NCBI GenBank assembly: GCA_030544215.1
Contig: JARZZO010000004.1
Span: forward strand, 41,963,980 to 42,027,979
DNA: 64,000 nt
From: Zantedeschia hybrid cultivar
Lineage: Eukaryota > Streptophyta > Magnoliopsida > Alismatales > Araceae
Direction: 5' to 3'
Both the position numbers and the translations under genes were made by a program. Positions 30,954-42,103 of this stretch are shown here, piece after piece; within the stretch, counting starts at the first letter, position 1, and every line of letters starts with the position of its first letter. The notes below the pieces were generated by a model. It saw only the letters and a program-made list of their open reading frames with translations. It did not search any database and was not told the DNA's origin.

Positions 30954-33501
30954 TGTAACGACCCGCCACCCTATGATCGGAGACCCGATCACTAAATGGG
31001 TATCAAATCATTATCCAACGGTTTCACACCCGGATCTTATACACACATATGGAGGAGTAAGCGTTAAACAAGATTAAATATAACATTTAGACGGACGATA
31101 ATGAATTACAATGCGCAGGAAGTAAATTAATAACGTCCGTACACAGTCCAACAATAATTACATGGTCCAACGAATTAATTAAGTACAGGCAGAAGTAAAG
31201 TACAACAACATCGGGGCATACCCCGGAACTGAGATAGTTGCTGGTCCGTACACCAAGGAGAGCACCACATGCCGCCACACGCCACGAAGTCCATACCTGA
31301 AAACCGCAGGGAGTGAGCCACACCAGAATTGAGCTCAGTAGGGATCATCCGATCCCTTGTCTCCCACTCACACACCCACAAGTGCAATTACCAAGATACA
31401 AGTGAACAAGATAAGTAAAGCTGTAACACATTACTCCTAATTCTCTCTAAAAACCACATGCATTCGGAATATAACATGCATATCTCAGAAATCATTCTAC
31501 CAAGGAACCTACAACTCGCGTCTCGGCAAAACGCGTCAACCACGTCTCCGAAAGTGGGAAACACCGACCCGCTGAGACCAAACAGTAACCCCTCAGATAG
31601 CACGCTGGCTACCTCGGCGGTTACTCCTTCCCCCAGCAAACACCGACCCGCTGAGACCAAACAGTAACCCTTCGGATAGCACACTAGCTACTCCGGCCCA
31701 ACTGGCTCAGGTGGTTACTCCTTCCCCCAGCACGAGTGACACTCCAAAGGTACCACTCCGACACCGGTACAAGCTAGCTAACCCCGGGGTTCACCAGGTG
31801 ACCCTCTCTCACTAGGCGTCACCCCGCCACTGCTCCCGTCAGCGCTGTGTCCCTCCGCACCGACACAGGGTGTCAAACACTACAACTGTCACTCTAGGTC
31901 CACAGTAACACAAAACACGGCACGGTGCGATCCGGTCACGTGAGAAATCCGCGGTCGTACGACACACAACACAGTGCCATCCGGTCACGAAGAGTCCATC
32001 ATTATCGAGTATACTAAAAGCATGCATTTAACCAACTATCTAGCAGTGTAAATACATTTTACTGGCATGGATTAGTGTGGTTCTGTCTTGAATTGCGTCG
32101 CCCAAGGCCGACGCCATTCAAGCACTTTAAATTGGTTCATGAAATACCGGCCTCAGAACATGGCCTAAAAGGCGTCGTCACAGGCCCGCCCTATTAAAAC
32201 GCGTCGCCATCCCTCGTCGCCTATTAGTGACAGAAGTAGGGATAGGCTACGGTTGATTCTTTTTAAAACGCGTTGTCCTGGGAAGCCGCCTTTTCAAAAG
32301 GCGTCACTGTCCTCAGACGCCATTCACACCAGAATCCGAAACTAGCAGAAAACCTTAATCGGGGGATCTCTGCCTAAAAGGCGTCATGGTGGCCCGACGC
32401 TATTCCAAATCGCGTCGTCCAAGCATGACGTCTTTTAGCGCCAGAATCTCCGAACTGACAGAGCCTGAGTGGAATGATTTCTGCCTAAAAAGGAGTCATA
32501 ATGGCCCGACGCCCTTCTAAAAGGCGTCGTCCATGCACGACGTCTTTTAGTGCCAGAAACCAGGTCATGTCTCCTACCCGAAGGCTCCCTTTTCACCCCC
32601 AAAAACCCCAAAATCGCCCGAAAACAGAGGAGAAAGAGGGGCAAGCCAAACCATCACAAACCCACATTCATAGAAACCCTCATTCCCATTAAGATGAGCC
32701 CCTAACATGCTTGTTCTACCCCCAAACGCATCATGCAACATATGGAAACTACGGATGAAACGAGTGCAATCTACGCAAGGTTCGTCCCCCTACCGGTTCT
32801 TGAACTCCTCCTGGCTCCGTGCCGCCGAACCGCCGCACCGCAGGCCGCTGCCGGTACCCCCGAGGATGTCGCCACTCCGTCGGGACGTCGGCCGCCGTCC
32901 GGAGAATGAAACGCCGCGAAGGAAGTGGTGGTGGTAGTGGTGAGAGGTAGAGAGGCGTTGGAGTGGTGGAAGAGGAAGAAGAGGAAGGGAAAGGGGAAGA
33001 AAGGGGTCGGAGGAAGCGGAGAGGGGGAGGAGAGAGAGTGAGAGGGTGAGAAAATGAGGGAAAGAAGGGAAGGGTCGCGGGGTCAATCCGAACAATGGTA
33101 AAACGCGTCGAGATGTACGGACGCCTATCAGATGACATGACGGGCCGTTCTGACAGGACTTTGAAACGCATCGCCCAAGACCGACGCCATTCAGATGACA
33201 AGACCGGCACCGTACTCTGACACCGCAGGGTCGCAGTCTGAAATGCGTCGACCATCACAGACGCCTATCAGATGGCAAGTCAGGGGCCGTACTCTCGCGG
33301 CCCGAAACCCGCCCACGTGGCGCCCACGTGGCACAACAACTAAAGACCTAAATGGCGTCCACCTAGCAAGACGCCGTTTGAAAGTCGTCGTGAAGGGTCG
33401 ACGTCATTAAAGGGAAATTCTTAAGACCCCTCAAGGTCCAAACCAGGGGATTCCGACCCGAAACCGACCCGAACACTAAACCCGAAACCTCAGTCCTTAC
33501 A
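30954..33501 (-). mobile_element. Inverted solo LTR of a Tekay-related family
   Basis: On the plus strand it starts TGTAACGACCCGCCACCCTA and ends AACCTCAGTCCTTACA, the reverse complement of the ends of the surrounding Tekay LTRs. The 5-bp duplication GTAGT is exact (30949-30953 and 33502-33506). At 2,548 bp it is longer and clearly diverged from the host LTRs. It interrupts the linker between protease and RT. It carries about fourteen 34-bp inverted motifs. Confidence 0.92.
32087..33411. repeat. About fourteen 34-bp inverted motifs in the inverted solo LTR
   Basis: Copies start at 32087, 32165, 32194, 32262, 32291, 32374, 32404, 32485, 32517, 33099, 33161, 33238, 33348 and 33376. Many are chained in pairs sharing an arm. 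Spacers include GCCCAAGGCC, ACTGTCCTCA, GTCCATGCAC, GAGATGTACG, GACCATCACA and CACCTAGCAA, all 10 bp. The copies starting at 32165, 32262 and 32485 have one damaged arm. Confidence 0.88.
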
Positions 33502-33507
33502 GTAGTT

Positions 33508-34235
33508 GTGGCTGGTGTTAGTAGTGGTTCCAATCCTTGGGAGGTGCCTGTAGTCTGCGACTTTGTTGATGTGTTCCCTGAGGAGTTGCCTGGCCTTCTT
33601 CCTCAGCGGGAGGTTGAGTTCACTATTGAGCTTGCATCGGGTACGACGCCTTTGTCTAAGGCCCCGTATCGAATGGCTCCGGCCAAACTCGTTGAGTTGA
33701 AGGTGCAGTTGCATGACTTGCTGGATAAGGGTTTTATCCATCCCAGCACTTCTCTGTGGGGTGCTCCAGTTCTGTTTGTTAGGAAGAAGGATGGTCCTCT
33801 GAGACTGTGCATTGATTATACACAACTGAATCAGGTAATAGTAAAGAATAAGTACCCACTTCCGAGAATCAATGATCTGATGGATCAGTTGCAGTCTACT
33901 AAGGTGTTCTCAAAGATTGACTTAAGGTCAGGGTATTACCAGATGAGGATTTGTGAGGCTGATGTGAGTAAGACGGCTTTTAGGACTCGGTACGGACATT
34001 TTGAGTTTTTGGTTGTGGCTTTCGGCTTGACCAATGCTCCGGCGGTTTTTATGGATTTGATGAATCGGGTCTTCAGGGCCTACCTGGATCAATTTGTGGT
34101 GGTGTTTGTAGATGATATTTTGGTATATTCTTCTTCTGAGGAAGAGCATGCCACGCATCTTCAGGTGGTGTTGCAAGTTCTGAGAGAGTACTAACTCTAT
34201 GTCAAGTTTAACAATGTGAATTATGGTTAGATAAG
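33508..34235 (+). pseudogene. Tekay reverse transcriptase
   Basis: The frame is open from 33508 to the TAA at 34192-34194. The linker (PWEVPVVCDFVDVFPEELPG) is followed by RT: FVRKKDGPLRLCIDYTQLNQ, SKIDLRSGYYQMRI, AFGLTNAPAVFMDLMNRVF and the catalytic segment VVVFVDDILVYSSS (F-V-D-D in place of Y-V-D-D). A stop and a shift between 34192 and 34236 break the link to the thumb and RNase H part. Confidence 0.92.
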
Positions 34236-35426
34236 GTGTACATCCTAGGGCATGTCATTTTTGGTGACGGCATTACTGTAGATCCAGCCAAGATTAAGGC
34301 AGTGATGGACTGGGGCAGACCGATGACAGTAACTGAGACCAGAAGTTTTTTGGGGTTAGCAGGGTATTACAGACGGTTTGCCCAAGATTTTTTTTCAATA
34401 GCAACCCCCTTGTCGAGGTTGACTCGTAAGGGAGTTCGTTTTGTGTGGACCGAGGAGTGTGAGCGGAGCTTCACTGAGTTGAGGGCTCATCTCACTTCGG
34501 CTCCAATTCTAGTGCTTCCATCTGGTTTTGGTGGATTCGTGGTTTACTCAGATGCATCTCGTCGATGTTTGGGTGCGGTTCTGATGCAGCATGGTAAGGT
34601 TGTGGCCTATGCTTCTAAGCAGCTGAAGAAGTATGAGAACTATCCCACTCATGACTTAGAGTTGGCAGCTGTGGTATTTGCACTGAAGATTTGGCGGCAC
34701 TACTTATATGGGGAGGCGTTCCAAGTGTTCACTGATCATAAGAGCCTGAAGTACATGTTCACACAAAGGGATCTGAACTTGAGGCAGCACAGGTGGATGG
34801 AGTTTATCAAGGATGTAGCTGAATATGTGGCAAGGTGCCTAACTTGTCAACAGGTTAAGGCAGAACATCGGAGACCAAGAGGGTTGTTGCAGCCATTGCC
34901 GATCCCGGAATGGAAATGGGAACGTGTGACTATGGACTTTGTGATGGGATTGCCCATGTCACCCGGCAGGAGAGACGCGATCTGGGTCATTGTTGATCGA
35001 TTGACCATGTCAGCGCACTTTCTAGCTATTAGGAAGGACTGGTCAGTCGGTAAGTTGGCTAGGTTGTTTGTGGATCGGATCATCTCTTTGTATGGGGTGC
35101 CCTTGTCCATCGTGTCAGATCGGGATCCGCAATTTACTTCTAGATTTTGGAGGAGTTTTCAGAAGGCCTTGGGTACGCAGTTAGCCTTCAGCTCGACTTA
35201 CCATCCCGGGACTGATGGGCTGTCAGAGAGGACCATTCAGACACTGGAGGATATGCTCAGGACTTGCTGCCTAGATTGGGGAGGTTCTTGCGAACATCAC
35301 TTGTCTACAGTGGAGTTTGCTTACAACAACAGTTATCATTCTAGTATCGGCATGGCGCCATATGAGGCATTGTACGGGCGGTCGTGTCGATCTCCTGTGA
35401 ATTGGTCTGAGATTGGCAAGAGGTAG
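34236..35426 (+). pseudogene. Tekay RNase H and integrase, joined by a deletion
   Basis: The frame starts with the RT thumb (YILGHVIFGDGITVDPAKIK, FLGLAGYYRRFAQDF), then RNase H (VVYSDASRRCLGAVL, HDLELAAVVFALKIW, FTDHKSLKYMFTQRDLNLRQ). Right after HRWMEFIKD it jumps to VAEYVARCLTCQQVKAEHRR, the last part of the integrase zinc domain, so the end of RNase H and the first His pair of integrase are missing. The junction is near 34815. The integrase core follows with D (MDFVMGLP), D (SDRDPQFTS) and E (DGLSERTIQTLE). It ends with a TAG at 35424-35426. Confidence 0.92.
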
Positions 35427-35972
35427 ATAGCAGGGCCAGAGTTGGTACAACAGTGTGCTGAGGTTGCCAGAGTGGTGCAACAGAGGTTGACTACAGCTCA
35501 GAGCAGGCAGAAGAGTTATGCAAATATCTGTAGGAGACCGCTTGAGTTCGAGGTTGGGGACCACGTGTTTCTCCGAGTCTCACTCTCCAAGGGTGTGATG
35601 AGATTCAGGAAGCAAAGAAAGCTAAGTCCGAGATATATTGGGCCTTTTCTTATTCTTGCTCTAATTGGGTAAACAGCGTATCAGCTAGCCATGCCACCCA
35701 GTCTTGTAGGTGTGCACGATGTATTCTATGTTTCTTTGTTGTTGAAGTATGTCTAGGATCCATCTCATGTTCTGGACTTTTCGGAATTGGAGGTCGCTGA
35801 GGATTTGTCCTTTCTAGAATTTTCAGTGCGTATTGAGGATCACATGGAGCAGGTCCTTCGCAACATGGGTGTTTCTCTGGTTAAGGTGATTTGGCAACAT
35901 CTCTTCGGAGGCGAGACGACCTGGGAGCGAGAGGATGAGATGCGAGAACAGTTTCCTTACATTTTCTTGTAA
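35427..35972 (+). pseudogene. Tekay integrase C-terminus with chromodomain-like end
   Basis: This is the continuation of the integrase after the TAG. It has RPLEFEVGDHVFLRVSLSKG and KLSPRYIGPFLIL (the GPY/F module), stops near 35670 and 35755, then VRIEDHMEQVLRNMGVSLVK and ETTWEREDEMREQFPYIF. The last part has the layout of the degenerate chromodomain of Tekay/Del chromoviruses, which is thought to guide insertion into heterochromatin. Confidence 0.85.
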
Positions 35973-36048
35973 GTTCTCTTTTGAGCTTGTACCATCATTT
36001 TTCATCTTGTTATTTTTATAGTAGTAATTTTGGAGAAAAAATTCTTTT

Positions 36049-36061
36049 AAGGGGGGGAGAA
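36049..36061 (+). promoter_or_regulatory. Tekay polypurine tract
   Basis: AAGGGGGGGAGAA lies directly before the 3' LTR. It is the plus-strand primer for reverse transcription. Confidence 0.9.
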
Positions 36062-38176
36062 TGTAAGGACTGAGGTTTCGGATCCGGTTATCGGGTTGGT
36101 TTTGGTGTCGAACCTCTTGGTTTAGGCCTCTGTGGGGCTTGGGCATGGGTTCTTTTTTGCGTCGAGCTTGCGAGATGCGATTTTGATCGCCGTCGGCCTT
36201 AGGGGACGCCATTTAGGAACTTTGTAGGGGTACCGTATGGGCGGGCGTGGGGGCGCGTGTGTGCAGCCCAGGTTTGATTGTCTGAATGGCGTCGGCCATA
36301 GGAGATGCCATTCAGAGATCTGCCAGTGTAGGACCCGCGTCCTATCATCTGAACGGCGTCTTCCTAGAACGACGCGATTCAGGCAAGTTTCGGTTGACGC
36401 TTCGAAGCCCTCCCTCTTTTCCCTCATTCTCTCCATTTCTCTCTTTCTCCTCCCCCCTCCTCTCTGAACGCTCCGTTTCCCCTCCCCTCCTCCTTTCCTT
36501 CCTCTCCACATTCCTCCTCTCCCTCCACTCCATCAACCCCCTAACTTCCACCACTACCACCACCATCTCCTTCGCGGCGCATTTCTCTTCGAACGGCGGC
36601 CGATGTCCCGGTGGAGTGACGGCGTCCACGGTGGTACGGTGGCGGCTTGTGGCATGGCGGTTTGGCAGCTAGGAGCAAGGAGGAGTTTAAGTAACCGGTA
36701 GGGTGACGATCCTCATTGTGTTTTGTTTAAAACCATATTTTTCCCGCTTTGAAGCATACAATATGTGTGGATACTTTTGGGTAGAAAAGCATGTTTTAAG
36801 GGGGTTTTGATGAAATTAGACATTTTGGTTTTTCTGGAAGTAGATCGGATTGCTGGGCCTCTCCCCTTATCTTCTTTTGTATTTTTCTTGGGTATTTTAG
36901 ATGAGAAGAGGGACCCTTCGGTGTGGCTCGGTTAGGGGCGTAAAATAGGTCCACTCAAGCCGACACTATTTGAGATAGGCGTCGACCTGAGTCGACGCCA
37001 TTTACGGCCTGTTTCTTTCGGTTGTCGAGGCCAGTATGGGATAGAGAGCTGAATAGTGTCGGCCATGGGCGACGCCATTTAGGCCAGTATCCCTGGTCCA
37101 GTTACTTTGCGAAATTTGAACCAGTTTAGGGGTCTTGAATGACGTCGGCCACAGCCGATGCGATTCAAGACAGAATCCCATTAATTCATGTAATTAACAT
37201 GTGTTTACATTGTTCGATAGTTTGGTTAAATACATGCTTGAAAATATACTTCGAGGATGAGGATTTCTATGTGATTGGATCGCACTGTGTTGCGTTTTGT
37301 GCGATCGTAGACCTAGAGTGACAGTTGTTAGCGCTTAGGCACCCTGTGTCAGTGTGAGAGTGACACGGCGCCGATGTGGGAATGGTGGGGTGACGCCTAG
37401 AGAGTGGGTCACCTGGTGTACTCCAAGGTATAGCTGGTATCGGTATGGGAGTGGTACACTCGGAGTGTCACTCGTAGCTGGGGGAAGCAGAACCACCTAG
37501 AGCTAGACAAGTCGGAGTAGCCAACGCACTGTCCGAGGGGTTGCTGGTTGGTCCCAACGGGTCCCGCGTTCGGCTACGTGGTTTGTGTGTGTTTAGCCGA
37601 TACGCTGGTTGTGGAGTCCGCGGTAGAGTGGTTTCAGAGTTATGCATGTTGCATTTATAAATGCATGTGTTTCATATCGAAATTTGGGAATCTTTGGGAG
37701 TTATGTTTACTGCTTTATTTATTTAAATTGCCTATATTCATATTATTGCACTTGAGGGTGCGTGAGTGGGTGGTAGGGATCGAAGGATCCCTACTGAGTC
37801 CATTTAGATGAGACTCACCCCTGCGGTTTTTAGGTGAGGGTTCCAGGCAGGCGTAGCATGGAAGGTTTCATCTTGGGTTGCCGCTAGCAGCCACTGTTCC
37901 GGGGTATGCTCCAATGTAGTTGTTATTTCCTTTTCAGGCATGTACGCTTAATTATTTCATTTCAGTTGGAATATGTAATTATTTGCTGAGTCGAGTCGAA
38001 TTGTAATAATTTTTAATTCCTGCACTTCCTTTACAATTCGATGTGATGTAGAATGTTTAGCTTAGTTTATCATTTATTTCTCAGACTTATTGAGATCCTG
38101 GCTTGGCTCCATTTTTTAATGAGTCGGTACCCAATTAGTAATCGGATCCCCGATTATAGGGTGGTGGGTTGTTACA
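36062..38176 (+). repeat. Tekay 3' LTR with seven 34-bp inverted motifs
   Basis: Motifs are at 36184-36217, 36282-36315, 36349-36382, 36941-36973, 36969-37006, 37049-37082 and 37134-37169. Each except the first has a positional partner with a nearly identical spacer in the 5' LTR. The LTR is followed by the AACCA duplication. Confidence 0.92.
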
Positions 38177-38181
38177 AACCA

Positions 38182-38847
38182 ACACAGACTGTTCGGTCCG
38201 AATCTTCGCCCAACTGGATATTTATAAGATCTTCGGTTGGGGAGGCAGATTTTTACTCTTTCTCTGGCTCGTGAGGGAGCTCTGCCACCTGTTTGTTTTG
38301 ACCTTTGGAGGCTACAAGATAGCAACGACGGGCTTCTTCTTGATTTCCTCTAGCCTCCCCAACTACGAAAGGGGTATGGAACTCCAACTTATGATGATAT
38401 GAAGATGGGACTCACACAACTCCTCCTATGATCCCCTACCGATAATTGCATTGTAGGTGCTCATCTCTCGGATGATGACGAAGTCGGCGACGAAGGTGAC
38501 CTCTTGGGGAACTATTCCGCGAGTCACTGCTAACGTTACTACTCCAACTGGGGGCACAACATTGCCCAAGAAACCGAAGAACGATGTGCGCATCTGTCGT
38601 GCAGAAGGGACGTCAGCACCCATTCGAAAAAAGCACTCGTAACTGATAACATTGGGGCCATTGTCTCCATCCACTAAGATGCGGTGAACATTACATTTAT
38701 TGATCGTTGTGGTCATGACGAGAGTATCGTCGTGAGGAATGGTCACTCCTTCCAAGTCCTCGTCCGAGAAAATGATGGGATCCTTCATTCGGTCCCTTGC
38801 ATTAATTTTCTCGTGTTCAGAACGCTTGGGATCAGAAGTTACAAGAT
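38182..38847 (-). pseudogene. E1 protease
   Basis: On the minus strand, 38851-38426 is open: DPIIFSDEDLEGVTIPHDD, then NKCNVHRILVDGDNGPNVIS, then YNAIIGRGS. This is the pattern of Tat-lineage proteases, but the active-site segment reads D-G-D-N instead of the usual D-G/T-G-S, so it is probably inactive. From 38425 to 38182 only broken linker sequence remains before the Tekay insertion. Confidence 0.75.
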
Positions 38848-40122
38848 TCACCTGCCAGCCATACCGCTTCTTCCCTTAGCGGCTATCCCACCTAACGTCG
38901 GGCCGCCTAAGATCATGTGGATCTTGGTGCCGTTCGGGAGATTCTCGATCTCGGGGGCTTCGCTCTCCTGGCCGGGCTTCGCCAAGTACTTCCCGCGATA
39001 TTTTCGGAGAATCAGGGACTCTAGCTCATCCCGCAGCTGCCGACATTCCTCAGTTGTGTGGCCATGATCTTTGTAGAAGTGACAGTATTTCCTCTTGTCT
39101 CGGTGCTTGGGGTTAGTCCTCATTTTTTGAGGCCGATTTACACACTCCTTATTCTCGATATCCTGCAGGATTTCGAATGCAGGAGTGGTTAAAGACATGT
39201 AGGGTCCAGGCGTCATGGGATCTTTGGACTCCCCCTCAAAGCACCGAGACTTTTTCTTCCCGGGAAGAGGCCTTTTGCTCAGGCGTTTGTGGTTGTCTTC
39301 TTCTCCCCGGTAGTGGTAGGCAGTTACCACCTCCTCGCAATCTACGTGCTGGTGTGCTAAGTTGATGAGGGCGTTCAGGGTCTTAGGTGCCTAGAGGATG
39401 ATAGGTCTCTAGAGAGCATCATCTTGGGTGCCCTGGGTAAGGGCCGTCACAGTAGAGGACACTTTGAGTTTCGGAACTCCGAGGGCCTCGTTGTAGAAGC
39501 AAGAGATATACTCTCGGAGAGACTCTCCGCGCTTCTGCTTGACAGCCACCAAGCTGGCCGACGACCTTTTCGATGAGCGCTCGTGAAATGATCTCGGAAC
39601 AACTTCTCGAGTCTTCCGAAGGAGCGGATTGATCCTGATGCCAAGGTGGAGAACTGTGGTTGTGTCGTTCCCACTAAGGTAGTGGCGAAGGCGCGACAGC
39701 GGATGGCGTCCGGGACTCTATGTAGTCTCATATGAGACTGAAAGTTGTTGAAGTGGGTCTATGGGTCCCCTTGCACATCATATATGTTGACTTGCCTTAA
39801 TTAGGCGGTTGTGCCGTTAACATGCAAGACCCACCTGATGGCAGGGAGGCGTTATGGGTCACCCCTGGGGGGACCTTCGTCCTCTCGGGAGGTCGGAAGG
39901 AAGTGGCCTTCCAAGTCCAGACTCCCGGTCTTCACTTGGTCGAGTTGCGGATCTCCGGGAGCAGAGAGAGTAGGCACTCCTCAGCTCTCGGTTGATACGA
40001 CCGAGACATTGGGTATCTCGGGAGCTACCAACTGGTGCTGCACCTAGTGTTTCTAGGACCTGGGCTCGTACTCTCCAGGTTCCCACCTTCAGCCTATCAG
40101 TCGGGATATCGAGAGATCCCAC
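38848..40122 (-). pseudogene. E1 gag
   Basis: This is read on the minus strand in several frames. The start MGSLDIPTDRLKVGTWRVRA (40122) is followed by broken capsid remains (39731-39447: LRKTREVVPRSFHE-like, KQKRGESLRE). Then 39330-38848 is open, with KYCHFYKDHGHTTEECRQLR and LESLILRKYRGKYLAKPGQE, the atypical zinc-knuckle segment and following helix of Tat-lineage Gag. Many stops and shifts. Gag formed the particle shell. Confidence 0.8.
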
Positions 40123-41002
40123 GTGGCATCCTCGCGTCGGTTCCCGTTGGTTGCGGGCTCTTGGGCCTATGGGTCAAATAGGCCTGTTTGGGCCGAATCC
40201 CAATCTCCCCTCATCAGTTAGAATAATACTTGTTGCGATGCCCCTACATGCTGCACGCAGGTGCATTGCAGTGGGTAAACAAACTCTTTTTTTCTTTTTT
40301 TAGGTTGGCCCCGAGATGTCCTAATCAACCGTTATTGGGCTCGCCCCATTAAGGGGCATTTTTCACTATTCATTGGATCAATTTTTTATTTTTTGGATTT
40401 TTTTTGGGTAGCTCGATTGGATATTGCACTCTATAGCCGGGAAGGGCACCTCAGGGCTGACTTTAAAAAAAAAATTAAAAAAAGTTTCTATTACCCATTG
40501 CAATACCCCGATTGAGATTGGAAGGGGACGTTGCAACAAGTGGTGGAGTGTCCAAGTTTCGCGCCGGACGCCCACAACTAGGGGTGTCAATCGAATCACA
40601 AGATCCGAAATCCAATCCGAATTGAAAATTTTAAGTCGGGTTCGGATCTAAACATAATCTGAAAGTTGGTTATTTGGCGGATCTGGGTTGAATGATTTTG
40701 GATCAGGTTTCAGATCATCAGAAAATCCGAACCCATTTTTAACCCATCCCCATCGTCCACCAATGCTAACCTCACCCGCAACTTCACCCAACATCGCCGT
40801 CCCAGTTTCTACCTCCACCTTCTCCTAGTGCATGGCGGGAAGTGATTCTACCTCCTCCTTCGTGGACGAACTTCATAGACCCTTCTGCCTCTTAGTCCCC
40901 TTGCTCCGCAATCGCAAGATGGACATCAGCGTGGGTGGGCAAATGTTGTCCATCCACCGTTGTCCTTCACTTTAGGGGTGAGCCAGGGATGGCGGTGTCA
41001 TC
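40123..41002. other. Spacer with a possible DNA-transposon end
   Basis: No gene is seen. A GGGGTGTCAATCGAATCA stretch near 40581, followed by repeated ATCCGAAATCC-like words to 40740, resembles ends of plant hAT-type elements. I could not find the matching inverted end or a target duplication. Confidence 0.3.
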
Positions 41003-41191
41003 GTGTACTCTGGGACAGCAGTGACACAGCTACAATGGTCTCACAGCACCCACCTTTGCCTTGACAGCATTGACGACGTCATTGCCATCTACCGCAAGAG
41101 CCTCGAGATCGACCCTGCCAACGAGGCCCTCAAGTCCTGTGACACCGTCGCCCCTCCCTTCTCTACCAGCACTCCCACAGTCCTGTCATAG
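41003..41191 (+). pseudogene. Captured TPR fragment resembling HOP/STI1
   Basis: Within this short frame, DDVIAIYRKSLEIDPANEAL (41075-41134) matches the end of the first TPR domain of HOP/STI1, the adaptor between Hsp70 and Hsp90, where a similar 'YKKGLEIDP.NEALKSGL' segment is found. Sequence on both sides is out of frame or unrelated, so it is a gene scrap, probably carried by a transposon. Assignment is from memory of the family and not from a search. Other TPR co-chaperones are possible. Confidence 0.5.
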
Positions 41192-42103
41192 CCGCTGCCG
41201 CCGGCCACATAGGCCACTTGCACTGCCTGCACTGGCCCCAAGATGGGGTTGTACACTGCCGACTCAGCATAAGCCTCGCCGTACACCTCCCTTCCTCGTC
41301 CCCCATGGTGAACTTGTTGGGTTCGTTGTGTCGGATCCGAACAAAATGCAGCGGAAAATAAATTTTTCGGATCTATGCCGTTTTGTAAAACTAATCAGAT
41401 AGGGAGAACGATTCTTCACCTTGCGTAGATTCGAATCCGCGTTGTTCCAGTTCTGTCGGTAGGATGCCGCAAGCCGCGCAGGTGCCCGGCCTCTAGCGGT
41501 ATCTATACGGTCTTCCTCTCGATGGATTGTCCTCGCTTCCTCGCTCAATGCAACGTTCGTAGATCCCATTTGGCTGCACGTAATTTTCCGCGACATGCGG
41601 TTTCGATTGGACGGGAAGCGGAGCGAGCGGGAGTCGGAGTGGAGCCTCTGGGGGGGCAGCCTCTGAAGGGGGCACCCAGGAGAGAGAGGAGAGAGAGGGG
41701 GGCAGCTAGGTTTGCTCTGGGTTGCTGCCCCCAGCTCACAAAGCGGTTCTTTTATAATAAGTGGTTTTGCGATTTTTCAGAAAAATCCACACTTATCCGA
41801 AACCCCGTAAAAAATCCATCGACATGAAAACCTTTTGTGTGTGACCCTCTAGGCCCAAATACCAGTCCAATTAATGGCCCATTAAGTCCAGTAACTCTTA
41901 ACGAACCCACTGAATTAATTAATATCGTTATATTAATTAATCAGCCGAATTTAGTGTCGTACAATAAATTCGGACGGGCTTCCGATCACGTTGGGTGCCG
42001 ATCAACACCGTATGATCCCGGAAGGCATTGGGATTTATGCAACCCACTATGGGAACCTTTCCGTCATCGGTTATCATGCTGATATAATCTTTCATCTGTG
42101 CAA
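41192..42103. other. Degenerate LTR-like relic
   Basis: From about 41313 (TGTTGGGTTCGTTGTGTCGG) to about 42100 the sequence has the look of a Copia-type LTR: AAAATGCAGCGG near the start, a TATA-like TTTTATAATAAG near 41750, and a CAACACCGTATGATCCCGG region near the end. Ends, target duplication and partner were not found. Confidence 0.3.

Larger units (their letters stand above)
27146..38176 (+). mobile_element. Tekay/Del-type chromovirus, split by an inverted solo LTR
   Basis: LTRs at 27146-29198 and 36062-38176 start TGTAAGGACTGAGG and end GTTACA. The flanking duplication AACCA is exact (27141-27145 and 38177-38181). The methionine-tRNA primer site TGGTATCAGAGC is at 29201-29212, and a purine tract ends at 36061. 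Order is gag, protease, RT, RNase H, integrase and a C-terminal chromodomain-like segment. LTRs of about 2 kb and the protein motifs fit the Tekay/Del chromovirus clade. Coding parts carry stops, a frameshift and a deletion. A 2.5-kb solo LTR sits between protease and RT in opposite orientation. Confidence 0.92.
1..40122 (-). mobile_element. E1: degenerate Tat-lineage Ty3/gypsy element, split by two insertions
   Basis: This is an LTR retrotransposon read on the minus strand. Its remaining parts, in coding order, are gag (40122-38848), protease (38847-38182), RT (27145-26041), RNase H with the integrase start (26040-25081), the rest of integrase (4234-3192), 44-bp tandem repeats (2975-3106) and an antisense gene (536-2605, plus). 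That order, with tandem repeats and an antisense gene between pol and the 3' LTR, matches the Grande/Retand branch of the Tat lineage. The gaps are filled by foreign elements with clean 5-bp target duplications. Every coding part carries stops or frameshifts, so this is the oldest layer of the left half. Neither LTR could be delimited: the 3' LTR would lie near or beyond base 1, and the 5' LTR beyond about 40122. Confidence 0.8.
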
